Source of the DNA: an uncultured Clostridia bacterium
Lineage (GTDB): Bacteria; Bacillota; Clostridia; TANB77; CAG-508
Direction: 5' to 3'
Assembly (NCBI GenBank): GCA_948896235.1
Contig: CAQUUC010000001.1
Location: forward strand, 124,001-188,000
DNA: 64,000 bases
The notes beneath the pieces are model-generated. The model did no database searches and had not been told where the DNA came from. It saw only the letters and a program-made list of their open reading frames with translations. Shown piece after piece: positions 17,177 to 25,570 of this stretch (the stretch's first letter is position 1; every line of letters starts with the position of its first letter). Position numbers and translations under genes: made by a program.

Positions 17177-17765
17177 TAGTTTATTTAAAAAGAAAGAAAA
17201 CATTTCAGCTAATAGGTTTTTAAATATACGAGACATACAGGGAAATTTTCTATATACAATAGATAATAAAGTATTAGCCTATTTAAAGATATATACAAAA
17301 AATTGTAAATTAATGAGCAAAGATGAGCAGGTAGGACATGGAAGAAACTTAACTAAAAGTTTTGTAGCAGAATTAAAACCATTTAAATTATTCTTTACAA
17401 ATAGACCAATAGACCTTGCAAAAAACCAAGATTATCAGTTATCACTAATTGAGAAAGAAAACGATTCTTTCAAATATAATCTGTTAGAACAAAGAAATGC
17501 AAGTTTTAATTCTCTTGCAACAAGAGGTAGAGCAGTAGAATCGGAAATATATTTTATTATTTGGGAAGAAAATAATGATTATGCCGAAGATAATCTAATG
17601 AAAAGATTAAATGAAATAAAATTAAAATTTGCAAATGTAGGGTATAAAACAGAAATTTTAACAGAAAAATTAATTATACAATTAGTGAATAGCTTTAATA
17701 ATACTGATGATATTTATTTAGAAGATTCAAACTATTTAGAAAGTCCTTTAGTTGTTAATATTTAA
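17157..17765 (+). CDS. VirB4 N-terminal domain encoded separately
   Basis: 202 aa. IRDIQGNFLYTIDNKVLAYLKIYTKNCKLMSKDEQ and the following alternating strand/helix pattern match the N-terminal (pre-ATPase) domain of VirB4/TraE/TraC proteins, which docks the ATPase on the channel. The ATPase part is a separate gene at 17899, with promoter cassette 3 between them. Confidence 0.65.
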   Translation: MSLLLFDSLFKKKENISANRFLNIRDIQGNFLYTIDNKVLAYLKIYTKNCKLMSKDEQVGHGRNLTKSFVAELKPFKLFFTNRPIDLAKNQDYQLSLIEKENDSFKYNLLEQRNASFNSLATRGRAVESEIYFIIWEENNDYAEDNLMKRLNEIKLKFANVGYKTEILTEKLIIQLVNSFNNTDDIYLEDSNYLESPLVVNI

Positions 17766-17768
17766 TAA

Positions 17769-17813
17769 GGGAAAATTTTGGGAATTGAAAGCTAATTTCT
17801 TCAAATATATAAT
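17769..17813 (+). promoter_or_regulatory. Conserved ICE promoter cassette 3
   Basis: GGGAA boxes 17769-17773 and 17780-17784, -35 TTGAAA 17785-17790, 17-bp spacer, -10 TATAAT 17808-17813. Confidence 0.8.
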
Positions 17814-17823
17814 GATAACATAC

Positions 17824-17869
17824 AAAAAGAGTAAAGACTAGGTTTAGCAACCTGGCATTACTCTTTTTT
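17824..17869 (+). terminator. Leader hairpin of cassette 3
   Basis: AAAAAGAGTAA...AGGTT, loop, AACCT...TTACTCTTTTTT; closely similar in layout to the cassette 2 hairpin. Confidence 0.7.
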
Positions 17870-17898
17870 ATTATATTGAAGAGAGGAGCTAGGACAAA

Positions 17899-19727
17899 AT
17901 GAAATCAAAAAAGATGGAAGCAATTCCTATTAATGTTGATTTGCTAAATTTAATTACACCACAAGGAATCGAAATAAAAAACAATAAAGTTCAGTTAGGA
18001 GATACAACACATAAACTACAATATATTAGTGGGTATCCTTCAACTGTAAATGTTCGGATGGCTAATGAATTTGAAAGATATGAAAAGTAGCACAGTAAGT
18101 TTATTGGTTAGTCCTATAGAAGATATTCAAAGTTATGTAGAAGGAATTAGTAAAGGTCTTGCTACAGATAAAAATACCTATAATACAACTAATAACGAAG
18201 CTCTAAAGACACAAGCAGAATTCAAAATTGCTTCAGCAGAAAAAATTATTAGAGATATAACAGTAAATAATATTCCATATGTGAATTTGTCATTCTTAAC
18301 CAGAACATCAGGAAAAACAGATAATGCTTTTTTAGAAAATTGTAGAAAAGTTAAAAATGAAATTGCAGGAATGGGATTAAAAGCAAGAGTACCAGCATTT
18401 ATTCAAGAAAAAGCATTAAGACAAGCTGGACCATATGATACTTTTGACCAAGAGATACTAGATATGTCAAATAAAAATATGTCATTAGAAGCATTATTTC
18501 TAGGGTTACCATTCAGTCGGAAGTGGAATTGTAGACAAAGAAGGCTACTATTTAGGTACGGATGAAGATGGAAAAATAATTATATTATCACCATTTTGTA
18601 AAACACCAGCAAGACCAAATTCAAACTGTGTTATAACAGGAGCTTCTGGAAGTGGAAAATCATACTTGGCTAAGAAAATACTATTTAATGAATGGTTGAA
18701 TGGAACAAAAATTTATGCAATAGATCCAGAAGGTGAAATGCGAGATATGTGCAGAAGAGTAAAAGGAAAGTGGGTAGATTGTTCAGGTGGAACAGGTGAG
18801 AATGTTGGAAGATTAAATCCATTGCAAGTCAATCCATTGCCAACACAAACAGAAAGTGATGAAGAAGATGAATATATATCAACAAAATCAGCTTTATCAT
18901 TACATATGAATTTTTTATCTACATTTTTCAAATTATACTTCCCAGATATAACAACATTACAAATGAGTATCTTAATGGAATCACTAGAAGAATTATATAA
19001 AAATTTTAATATTGACTGGGAAACAGATGTAACTAAAATGAAAAGTACAGAATTTCCAATTATGGAAAACCTATATTATTTATTAGAAGATAAAGCTAAT
19101 AAACCTTCAGAACATAAAAAACATTATGAAACATTAAGGTCAGTTATAAGAGGGCTTGCGATAGGAGAAAGCAAAGAATTATTTAATGGCCATTCTACAA
19201 TAAAGATTGACAATTCTTTTGTATGTTTTGATGTAAGTGCGTTACAAAATTCAAACGAAAATATTAAAAGATGTCAATATTTAAACATTTTGAGATTTTG
19301 TGAAAATTTAGCATTTAGAGATAGAACAGAAAAAGTATATGTAGCATGTGATGAGGCTTATTTGCTTATAGATAAGAAAATAAAAGAATCTATTGAATTC
19401 TTACGAAATTTTTGTAAAAGATGTCGTAAATATCAGGCTCGGACTAATGATAATTTCTCAAAATTTAGTGGATTTTTTATCTCCAGAAGTAAAACAGTAT
19501 CGGACAAGCAATACTAGACAATAGCACTTATAAATTTTTTTTCGGAACAGATGGTCAAGATTTGGTAGAAATTGTAAGAATTTACAATCTAAATCAAGAT
19601 GAAAAAGCAATAATTAGTCAAAAGGACCAACGGAAGAGGATTGTTATTTATAGGATCTGGACATATGTTAATAAATGTTAAAGGATTAAAATATGAAGAA
19701 CCATTCTTAGTTGGAGGTGGTATCTAA
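17899..19727 (+). CDS. VirB4/TraE ATPase, needs five +1 shifts
   Basis: 607 aa if five CGG sites (18055, 18518, 19440, 19501, 19631) are read +1; the corrected length is exactly 608 codons. Main motor ATPase of the T4SS. NVGWLMNLKDMKSS and the ensuing helical part precede Walker A VITGASGSGKSYLAKK near residue 250 and Walker B KVYVACDEAYLLI near residue 485; the last shift is followed by GRGLLFIGSGHMLINVKG, the conserved C-terminal strand pair. Unshifted reading ends at 18090. The stop overlaps the next start (TAATG). Confidence 0.85.
18055..18057 (+). other. In-frame CGG, +1 shift site (VirB4 site 1)
   Basis: GTT-C-GGA; zero frame stops at 18090; +1 frame gives VNVGWLMNLKDM. Confidence 0.85.
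18518..18520 (+). other. In-frame CGG, +1 shift site (VirB4 site 2)
   Basis: AGT-C-GGA; zero frame stops at 18565; +1 frame gives LPFSGSGIVDKEGYYLG. Confidence 0.8.
19440..19442 (+). other. In-frame CGG, +1 shift site (VirB4 site 3)
   Basis: GCT-C-GGA; zero frame stops at 19517; +1 frame gives YQAGLMIISQNLVDFL. Confidence 0.82.
19501..19503 (+). other. In-frame CGG, +1 shift site (VirB4 site 4)
   Basis: TAT-C-GGA; unshifted stop at 19524; +1 frame gives QYGQAILDNSTYKFFFG. Confidence 0.82.
19631..19633 (+). other. In-frame CGG, +1 shift site (VirB4 site 5)
   Basis: CAA-C-GGA; unshifted stop at 19681; +1 frame gives DQGRGLLFIGSGHM. Confidence 0.82.
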
Positions 19728-20416
19728 TGTCAACATCTATTGAAGATATTGGAGCAACTGCTTTTAATTTTCTTTCATTAAAAGTAAAAGCAATTATATT
19801 AGGAATAATTATAGGATTGTTCTTTTTAATAATAATACCAGTTTTATTGATAGCAGGATTATTTACAACTGATAATAATGAAGATACAGAAGAAACAACC
19901 ACTTCATCAGTAGTATCAGGAGAAGTGATTTCAGATGAAGATTTAACCAAATATGCAGAAGCAAAATTTATTATTCCATTTGCAAAATGGGATTCTGCTT
20001 CAGGAAAAATAACATCAAAACATGGTTATAGAATTCATCCAGTAACTGGAGTAAAAAAGAAACATACAGGTATGGATTTAGTTTCATTATCAAGTAATAA
20101 AATAGTTGCAGCAGAAGATGGTGTTGTTTCTTTAAGAACTTATAATAATTTAGGTTCTAGTTTTGGAAATGGAGTTGAGATATTACATACATTGCCAGAT
20201 GGTACAAAAATATATACTTTTTATGCTCATATGAAAGATGGAACTGTTAGTTGTAAAGTAGGAGATACTATAAAAAAAGGAGAAGTAATTGGCATAATGG
20301 GTAGTACAGGACTATCAACAGGAGATCACTTACACTTTGAAGTAAGAACGAAGTCTGGATATGGGAATGATATTAATCCAGCTCCATTTTTGTTTGGAAA
20401 TATATTAGAAGCATAA
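19727..20416 (+). CDS. M23 (LytM-type) peptidoglycan endopeptidase
   Basis: 229 aa. One membrane anchor (about 20-45), a short linker, then an M23 domain: HGYRIHPVTG, zinc-binding HTGMD near residue 112, TFYAHMKDG and the HLHFEV motif near residue 206. It would open the wall for the conjugation channel, the role VirB1 fills elsewhere. Unlike many Gram-positive T4SS hydrolases, no NlpC/P60 or lysozyme domain is fused. Start overlaps the VirB4 stop. Confidence 0.88.
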   Translation: MSTSIEDIGATAFNFLSLKVKAIILGIIIGLFFLIIIPVLLIAGLFTTDNNEDTEETTTSSVVSGEVISDEDLTKYAEAKFIIPFAKWDSASGKITSKHGYRIHPVTGVKKKHTGMDLVSLSSNKIVAAEDGVVSLRTYNNLGSSFGNGVEILHTLPDGTKIYTFYAHMKDGTVSCKVGDTIKKGEVIGIMGSTGLSTGDHLHFEVRTKSGYGNDINPAPFLFGNILEA

Positions 20417-20432
20417 AAGAGAGGTGAGAAAA

Positions 20433-20762
20433 GTGAAAAGTAAGGAAGAATTAATTAAACAAGTAGTAATACTAGTAATAGCTTTATTTGTAGTTATTGT
20501 AATGGCTATTTGCTTAAATATGGGAAAAGGAAAAAAAGATGATAAAGAAATCACAGTAAGAAATAGCCAAAATACTACTATTGAAGAAAATAAAAATGAA
20601 ATGATTGATAATTTAAAAGGTTTGTTAGAAGCACCAACTCAAAATGAATTTGAAGATAGTGGAACTATAAAACAGCCAATAGAAACAGGAGTGAAACATG
20701 AATTAAGAACAAATAGTAATGAAGTAATTCGATATGAGGAAATTTGGAATGGAGATAATTAG
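20433..20762 (+). CDS. Small single-pass membrane protein of T4SS operon
   Basis: 109 aa from GTG at 20433, six bases after GAGAGGTGA; a GTG at 20424 overlaps that site. One membrane segment (about residues 10-32, VVILVIALFVVIVMAICLNMG) and an external polar tail. VirB8/VirB10-like roles are possible but no motif supports one. Confidence 0.5.
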   Translation: MKSKEELIKQVVILVIALFVVIVMAICLNMGKGKKDDKEITVRNSQNTTIEENKNEMIDNLKGLLEAPTQNEFEDSGTIKQPIETGVKHELRTNSNEVIRYEEIWNGDN

Positions 20763-20780
20763 AGAAAAGGAGATATTTAA

Positions 20781-21938
20781 ATGGAAGAAGATGAAAAAAC
20801 TTATCAAAAGTATATATACATTTCTAATAAAGTGAATCCTATTATTGAAGAAGTATGTAAAGAAAATAAAATACATTTGGTAAATAGATACATAAATGAT
20901 TATAGTCTCGATAGTTTTTTACAAACTGAATTGCCAATACTTAATAACATAGATTTTTTAATTATAGATTATGCAGCTATAAATAAAATGACAAAAGATA
21001 ATGATATTATTACAACAGTAGAAAAAATAAGAAGATTTTGTGAGTTAAGAATTATATTTATTTTAGAAGGAGCAGGAAAAGGAAATACATTACTTGGTAG
21101 ATTGTTTTATTTAGGAATATATAATTTTATAACTGCTACAAATGATATTCTTTTCAAAGAAGAACTAGAGAAGACATTAACACCTAAAGGAATGAATTTT
21201 GCAAATTCTGTTAAATTCCAATTAGAAAACAATTTTCTTTCAATTAATAATGGAACAAAGGTTATAAAAGAAAACTACATAAAAATTAAGCAAAAAGTAA
21301 CAGTTGGTATATGTTCGAGCGAAAGACACATAGGAGCTACTACACAAGCAATTAATATGACTAAGTATTTATCTGAACTACCTAATGTTAATGTATGTTA
21401 TATAGAAAATAATAGGTATAACAGTATAATTCAAATTTATAATACTTCTAACAAAGAAGAAGTGAATTATTATGAACAATCTGGAAAAATAGAATATCAA
21501 GGAATAGAAATGTATTTGCAGAGTGGCATAAGTGAGATTATGAATGATAAATATGATTTTCTTATTTTTGATTTTGGATCAATGCAGGACATGAATGATA
21601 GTGAAGTAAACAATTTCTTAACAAAAGATATAAAGTTTATAGTTAGTGGAACAAAATCATGGGAACTTCCAGGTTTATTTGGATGTTTTGAAAAGATAGG
21701 GAATGATAAAAACATAAACTTTATATTCAACTTTACTAAAAAAGAAGATAGACAATTCTTTAAAAATAATATGGGAGATTTCAAAGGAAATACAATGTTT
21801 AGCGAATATATAGATAATCCTTTTGTAGTGGCTAATAAATTATATTTGGAAAGAATATTCAATCCATTTATTTTGAATACAGACATTAAAGAAGTAAAGA
21901 AGAATAAATTTATGCAGTTATTTAAAAAGAAGGAGTAA
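20781..21938 (+). CDS. CpaE/ParA-like ATPase with altered P-loop
   Basis: 385 aa. Receiver-like N-terminal half and a C-terminal MinD/ParA-like domain: VTVGICSSERHIGATTQAINM near residue 172 corresponds to the deviant Walker A (normally KGGxGKT), and YDFLIFDFGSMQDM near 252 to Walker B. The signature and P-loop lysines are replaced (HIGATT), so ATP hydrolysis is uncertain. Similar proteins occur in T4SS operons of Clostridia ICEs; CpaE-like proteins position secretion or pilus machines (inference). Confidence 0.6.
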   Translation: MEEDEKTYQKYIYISNKVNPIIEEVCKENKIHLVNRYINDYSLDSFLQTELPILNNIDFLIIDYAAINKMTKDNDIITTVEKIRRFCELRIIFILEGAGKGNTLLGRLFYLGIYNFITATNDILFKEELEKTLTPKGMNFANSVKFQLENNFLSINNGTKVIKENYIKIKQKVTVGICSSERHIGATTQAINMTKYLSELPNVNVCYIENNRYNSIIQIYNTSNKEEVNYYEQSGKIEYQGIEMYLQSGISEIMNDKYDFLIFDFGSMQDMNDSEVNNFLTKDIKFIVSGTKSWELPGLFGCFEKIGNDKNINFIFNFTKKEDRQFFKNNMGDFKGNTMFSEYIDNPFVVANKLYLERIFNPFILNTDIKEVKKNKFMQLFKKKE

Positions 21939-21940
21939 AT

Positions 21941-22225
21941 ATGGAAAAGCACACATTATATAAAGCATATATTAAAGAAAAGAAACAAAAAGAGAAAAAT
22001 GACAAAACAATAAAAAAATACAATTTATCTTCAGATAAAAATACAATAGTTATAAATCAAAATTCAAATAAGATTATTAAGTTTTTATCATTAATAATAG
22101 ATGTTTTTGTAAAAATTTTGAAATTAACAATAATAGTAGGAATTGTTGGATTAGTCACAATAGGGGCAACTGTTGTATTAAATAAGGAATTATTGAATTA
22201 TATATTGAATTTTATGGGAGGATAA
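21941..22225 (+). CDS. Small membrane protein
   Basis: 94 aa. Basic N-terminal half (KAYIKEKKQKEKNDKTIKKY) and one or two membrane segments over residues 48-92. Two bases after the CpaE-like stop with RBS AAGGAG, four bases before the next gene. Not recognised. Confidence 0.5.
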   Translation: MEKHTLYKAYIKEKKQKEKNDKTIKKYNLSSDKNTIVINQNSNKIIKFLSLIIDVFVKILKLTIIVGIVGLVTIGATVVLNKELLNYILNFMGG

Positions 22226-22229
22226 TATT

Positions 22230-22946
22230 ATGAGAAGAATAACATATTTAATTGATGATAAAGTAGGATTTGAAAAATTGTTAAAGAAGAAAAAACCACA
22301 GTTATCTGAAGAAGAACTACAAAAAAGATTAGATGATATAAAAGGATTTTCCGCTTATTATACTTTACAAGAAAATAAAAGTGATATGAGATATTCTCTT
22401 GAAGACTTAAACGGAAAAAGAATTAATATAAATAATTTAAACGGATATGAAAATATGTATTTGAATGAGTGCTTTGATTGTTTTATAAAGAAAAGAAAAA
22501 TACCAGCAGAGTATAAAGATTTTATCAAGATTTTAGATAAACCAAAAGAAATGAATTTTGGACATAATGTTAGATACGAAATATTTCAATGTTATGCAAA
22601 GAAGAATAATATAAAAGGAACAGCAACTGAATATATTAATTTTGTAGACAATAAATATAATGGTAGAGAAGATCATACAATAAAAAGTATGTATGAATCA
22701 TTTTATAATTATTTAGAAACAAATACAGAAAAATTGGATATTTTAAAAAATGCACTAACCCCAATTTTACCCATAGAATATATAAACGAATTAGACACAG
22801 AAGATATAGTAGAATGGGCTTTAGAAGAAAAAGCACAACTTAATATAAGTGATAAAGAATTACAAATTAGGTTGAATAATTTATTAGATGCAAATATGGA
22901 AACTAATTCAAATGATTGTGATAATGAAGAGGAAGAAGAAATGTAA
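22230..22946 (+). CDS. Hypothetical protein with Glu-rich tail
   Basis: 238 aa, RBS GGGAGG. Soluble, helical, Lys/Asp-rich, no recognised domain (GFSAYYTLQENKSDMRYSLEDLNGKRI; FCYAKKNN-type spacing of few Cys). Ends DCDNEEEEEM, the first of the acidic C-termini that recur through the rest of the element. Last gene before cassette 4. Confidence 0.5.
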   Translation: MRRITYLIDDKVGFEKLLKKKKPQLSEEELQKRLDDIKGFSAYYTLQENKSDMRYSLEDLNGKRININNLNGYENMYLNECFDCFIKKRKIPAEYKDFIKILDKPKEMNFGHNVRYEIFQCYAKKNNIKGTATEYINFVDNKYNGREDHTIKSMYESFYNYLETNTEKLDILKNALTPILPIEYINELDTEDIVEWALEEKAQLNISDKELQIRLNNLLDANMETNSNDCDNEEEEEM

Positions 22947-22959
22947 AAAATATTTCAAA

Positions 22960-23004
22960 GGGAAAAAAAAGGGAATTGTTTTTTTAAAATAATAAATATA
23001 TAAT
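22960..23004 (+). promoter_or_regulatory. Conserved ICE promoter cassette 4
   Basis: GGGAA boxes 22960-22964 and 22971-22975, -35 TTGTTT 22976-22981 (weakest of the set), 17-bp spacer, -10 TATAAT 22999-23004. The leader that follows is longer than in other copies. Confidence 0.7.
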
Positions 23005-23080
23005 CTAGTTATTCCAAAATTATTCTTGAGTAGTTTTATATATTCTATCAAAGAATATCTCTCCTTTCATTTATTTTTTT

Positions 23081-23115
23081 AAAAGAAGACATCAATAAAA
23101 GGTGTCTTCTTTTTT
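23081..23115 (+). terminator. Leader hairpin of cassette 4
   Basis: AAAAGAAGACA pairs with TGTCTTCTTTT and runs into T6. A smaller hairpin ATATTC...GAATAT lies at 23039-23057. This is about 70 nt past the predicted start, farther than elsewhere. Confidence 0.7.
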
Positions 23116-23225
23116 AACAAAGTAATATAGAATATTTTACCTATATAACTTGGTTTTTATCTTATGTATAAATTTGGAAATCCTTGTTATTATAATATTA
23201 ACTATAATAATGAGGAGTAATTTAA

Positions 23226-23579
23226 ATGACAAGCAAATATGAAAAAGAAAAATTAAAAATAGTTGGACAAAACTATCAAAAAGCAAGGATTGCTAATGGA
23301 ATTACACAAGAGGTAGCAGCAGAAGTGCCAGAATTGTCACCATCATATTTATCAGATCTTGAACGAGGAAAATCACTTGGAAGCATTCACACATTGATTT
23401 CATTGTGTAATCTATATAAAATCACACCGAACGATATTTTGAAGCCTTTAATCAATTTTGATATAAATTTAACCAATTCACTCTTAGTAGGATTTAATTC
23501 GTTGAATGAAACGAATCAAGAAGTTATTAGTGAAATGATAAGAGTTTTAAATGAGAAACAAATAAAGGATAAGAGTTAA
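23226..23579 (+). CDS. Xre-family HTH regulator
   Basis: 117 aa. HTH_3 domain: VGQNYQKARIANGITQEVAAEVPELSPSYLSDLERGKSLGSIHTLISLCNLYKI (about 13-66), then a helical dimerisation tail. ATG follows GAGGAG. Third Xre protein in the window, placed after cassette 4 and before the SSB operon. Followed by a weak A/T hairpin (ACTCTTATTTTTTT). Confidence 0.8.
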   Translation: MTSKYEKEKLKIVGQNYQKARIANGITQEVAAEVPELSPSYLSDLERGKSLGSIHTLISLCNLYKITPNDILKPLINFDINLTNSLLVGFNSLNETNQEVISEMIRVLNEKQIKDKS

Positions 23580-23657
23580 TACTCTTATTTTTTTGTGTAA
23601 TATAAGTATCATATCCATAATAATAGGGGAAAATTTCCATTTTTTGTTTTTCTTCTA

Positions 23658-23686
23658 TTGAATAAAATGTAAAAATAAAGTATAAT
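23658..23686 (+). promoter_or_regulatory. Sigma-A promoter of the SSB operon
   Basis: TTGAAT, 17-bp spacer, TATAAT (23681-23686). It lacks the GGGAA boxes of the cassettes, so this operon may escape their control. Confidence 0.7.
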
Positions 23687-23750
23687 TGTATGAAAATGGT
23701 ATTTTATAAGTTTTTATATCATTTACGAAAGAATAATAGGAGGAACACAA

Positions 23751-24398
23751 ATGAGTTTAAATAATACTAATAATACAATATTAGTTGGAATAATTGTAAG
23801 TGAAAAGACATTTAGTCACGAAATGTATGGAGAAATATTTTATAATTTTAATGTAGAAGTAAAGAGATTAAGTGATGAAAAAGATATTATTCCTGTAACA
23901 GCTTCAGAAGTGTTGATAGATAGCAGATTTGGTATAGGAACAAAAATATTAGTAAAAGGTCAATTTAGATCCTACAATACCACAGAAGAGGAGAAAAATA
24001 AATTAAAATTAACAATATTTGCAAAAGATATTTTTTATAATGAAGAAGTTGATGAACAAATAAAAGAAAATAAAGAACAAACATTAAATCAAGTGAATTT
24101 AATAGGATATATCTGTAAAAAACCTATATATCGAGAAACACCAAAAGGAAGGGAAATTACAGATTTATTATTAGCTGTAAACCGAGCATATAACAAATCA
24201 GATTACATTCCTGCTATAACTTGGGGAAGAATGGCAAGAATGTGCAAAAAGTTTGAAGTAGGTACTGAAGTAAGTGTAACTGGAAGATTCCAATCAAGAG
24301 AGTATGAAAAAAAGTGTGATAATGGAAAGACAGAAATAAAGACAGCTTACGAATTATCTGTTATGTTAATAGAAGAAAATGTAAGAAAGGAAGTATAA
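23751..24398 (+). CDS. Tandem OB-fold SSB-like protein
   Basis: 215 aa with two single-strand-binding OB folds: residues about 6-100 (NTILVGIIVSEKTFSHEMYG, FNVEVKRLSDEKDIIPVTASE, GTKILVKGQFRSYN) and 113-213 (QVNLIGYICKKPIYRETPKGREITDLLLAVNRAYNKSDYIPAITWGRMARMC, GTEVSVTGRFQSREYEKK). The second is closest to SSB; the acidic SSB tip is absent. Probably coats transferred single-stranded DNA. RBS AGGAGG. Confidence 0.75.
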   Translation: MSLNNTNNTILVGIIVSEKTFSHEMYGEIFYNFNVEVKRLSDEKDIIPVTASEVLIDSRFGIGTKILVKGQFRSYNTTEEEKNKLKLTIFAKDIFYNEEVDEQIKENKEQTLNQVNLIGYICKKPIYRETPKGREITDLLLAVNRAYNKSDYIPAITWGRMARMCKKFEVGTEVSVTGRFQSREYEKKCDNGKTEIKTAYELSVMLIEENVRKEV

Positions 24399-24563
24399 AT
24401 GGAAGTAAAAGAAAACGATTTAATAAAAGAAAATGGAGAAAAATTAAAGGAAATGGTTAAAAATAAATGTTCTTATGAAGAATTATGGAATCAAAGTAAA
24501 ATTATAGATGAATTATTAGTAAAAAAAATGAATGATAACTTAAAAAGTAAAACTAATAAATAA
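24399..24563 (+). CDS. Spo0E-like aspartyl-phosphatase (54 aa)
   Basis: Start ATG one base after the SSB stop, with AAGGAAG upstream. The 54-residue product has the size and pattern of Spo0E-like proteins: IKENGEKLKEMVKNKCSYEELWNQSKIIDELL, in which SKIID fits the S-x-x-x-D signature used to dephosphorylate receivers such as Spo0A-P. An element-borne phosphatase could delay sporulation of the host or act on the receiver at 5838. Short, so the call is tentative. Confidence 0.5.
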   Translation: MEVKENDLIKENGEKLKEMVKNKCSYEELWNQSKIIDELLVKKMNDNLKSKTNK

Positions 24564-24582
24564 ATTTCTAGGAGTGACCAAA

Positions 24583-25083
24583 TTGAATGAAAAATTAGAA
24601 TTTAAAGACAAAAAAATTAGCAGAGAAGATTTAAATAGAATACTAGAAGCTGGAATTTTATCACCTACAGCAAAAAGTTTACAACCACAAAAAATATATG
24701 TTATTGAATCTAAAGAAGGATTGAATAAAATACAAAAGATAACTAATCGTAAATCACCAACTGTATTAATGGTTTGTGGAGATGCAGAAAAATGTTACAG
24801 AGAAAATCATGCAATATCATATTTACAAGATTGTCTCTTAGTATCAATTCATATGATATTAGAAGCTACATATTTAGGTATTGATAATATATATGATAGA
24901 TACCTTGATTTTGGAAATAAATTAGAAAAAGCATTTAAATTAGATATTAATAGTATGCCTGTAAGTTTAATTTACTTAGGTTATAAAACAGATGATTCAA
25001 TAGGTTGGAAAGCAAGTGATTTCACTTGTAATTTATTGCCTAAACGAAAAAAGGACATTAACGAAATTGTAAAATATATTTAA
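24583..25083 (+). CDS. Nitroreductase-family flavoprotein
   Basis: 166 aa from TTG at 24583, eight bases after AGGAG. KKISREDLNRILEAGILSPTAKSLQPQKIYVIES is the nitroreductase N-terminal flavin-binding pattern (R-x-D-x-I-x-x-I-L-E-A-x-x-x-A-P-S-x-x-N-x-Q-P), with the usual N replaced. The centre has CLLVSIHMILEATYLGIDNIYDRYLDFG in place of the typical A-x-x-LGLG-x-CWI helix, and PVSLIYLGY near the end. Shorter than most (about 170-190 aa). A cargo enzyme, substrate unknown. Confidence 0.7.
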   Translation: MNEKLEFKDKKISREDLNRILEAGILSPTAKSLQPQKIYVIESKEGLNKIQKITNRKSPTVLMVCGDAEKCYRENHAISYLQDCLLVSIHMILEATYLGIDNIYDRYLDFGNKLEKAFKLDINSMPVSLIYLGYKTDDSIGWKASDFTCNLLPKRKKDINEIVKYI

Positions 25084-25104
25084 TTAAACAAAGGATGATA
25101 GAAA

Positions 25105-25356
25105 ATGCACATTGATTTAACAGAGAAAATGATTGTCGAATTGTATGAAAGTTTATCAAATAAAATAGTTGAAGATTTAGGAAAAAAATACAATAAAAAA
25201 GAAAAACTAATTAGGCTAATGATAAATTTCGCAATATTAGAAGGATATAATGTGTTAGAAGCAAAAGAACTGATAGAACAGTTTGAAATTATAAAAAAAG
25301 ATAATAAAATTAAACAAAGAACAAATTGTATCAAAAGAGAGAAGAAGTTTGTATGA
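25105..25356 (+). CDS. Hypothetical small protein
   Basis: 83 aa, helical, LTEKMIVELYESLSNKIVEDLGKKYNKKEKLIRLMINFAILEGYNVLEAKELI. No family recognised; the pattern (acid helix then basic) could be an antitoxin or regulator partner of the next gene, which overlaps it by 4 nt. Confidence 0.45.
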   Translation: MHIDLTEKMIVELYESLSNKIVEDLGKKYNKKEKLIRLMINFAILEGYNVLEAKELIEQFEIIKKDNKIKQRTNCIKREKKFV

Positions 25357-25562
25357 GCAAATTTAGAATACCTAAGATACCATCCTCAGAACAACGAACT
25401 ATTAGATTTCCAGATGACTTAATTGAAGAAGTAGAAAAATATATTGAAGGAACAGATTACACATTTAGTTCCTTTATTAGAAAAGCAGTAGAAATGGCTT
25501 TAAAGGATTTAGAAGAACAAGAGATAGAAAACCATAATAAACAGAATAACAAAGAAGAGTAG
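25353..25562 (+). CDS. RHH protein of YlcI/YnfO-like type
   Basis: 69 aa from ATG at 25353. FRIPKIPSSEQRTIRFPDDLIEEVEKYIEGTDYTFSSFIRKAVEMALKDLEE is a full ribbon-helix-helix with the FRIPKIPSSEQ leader seen in a widespread small RHH family. It precedes the ADP-ribosyltransferase-like gene by 8 nt, so it could be its antitoxin-like repressor (inference). Confidence 0.65.
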   Translation: MSKFRIPKIPSSEQRTIRFPDDLIEEVEKYIEGTDYTFSSFIRKAVEMALKDLEEQEIENHNKQNNKEE

Positions 25563-25570
25563 AGGGAGTT

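Noticed and set aside
11026..19727. Treating VirD4, VirB4, VirB6 and VirB2-like genes as ordinary pseudogenes.
   Set aside because: All breaks are of one kind, an in-phase CGG followed by a fully conserved +1 frame; no stops, deletions or other shifts were seen in these genes.
23590..23650. GGGGAAAATTTCC near 23627 as a ninth cassette.
   Set aside because: Lacks the second GGGAA at 11 bp and the -35/-10 pair at the fixed distance; the SSB operon has its own promoter at 23658.
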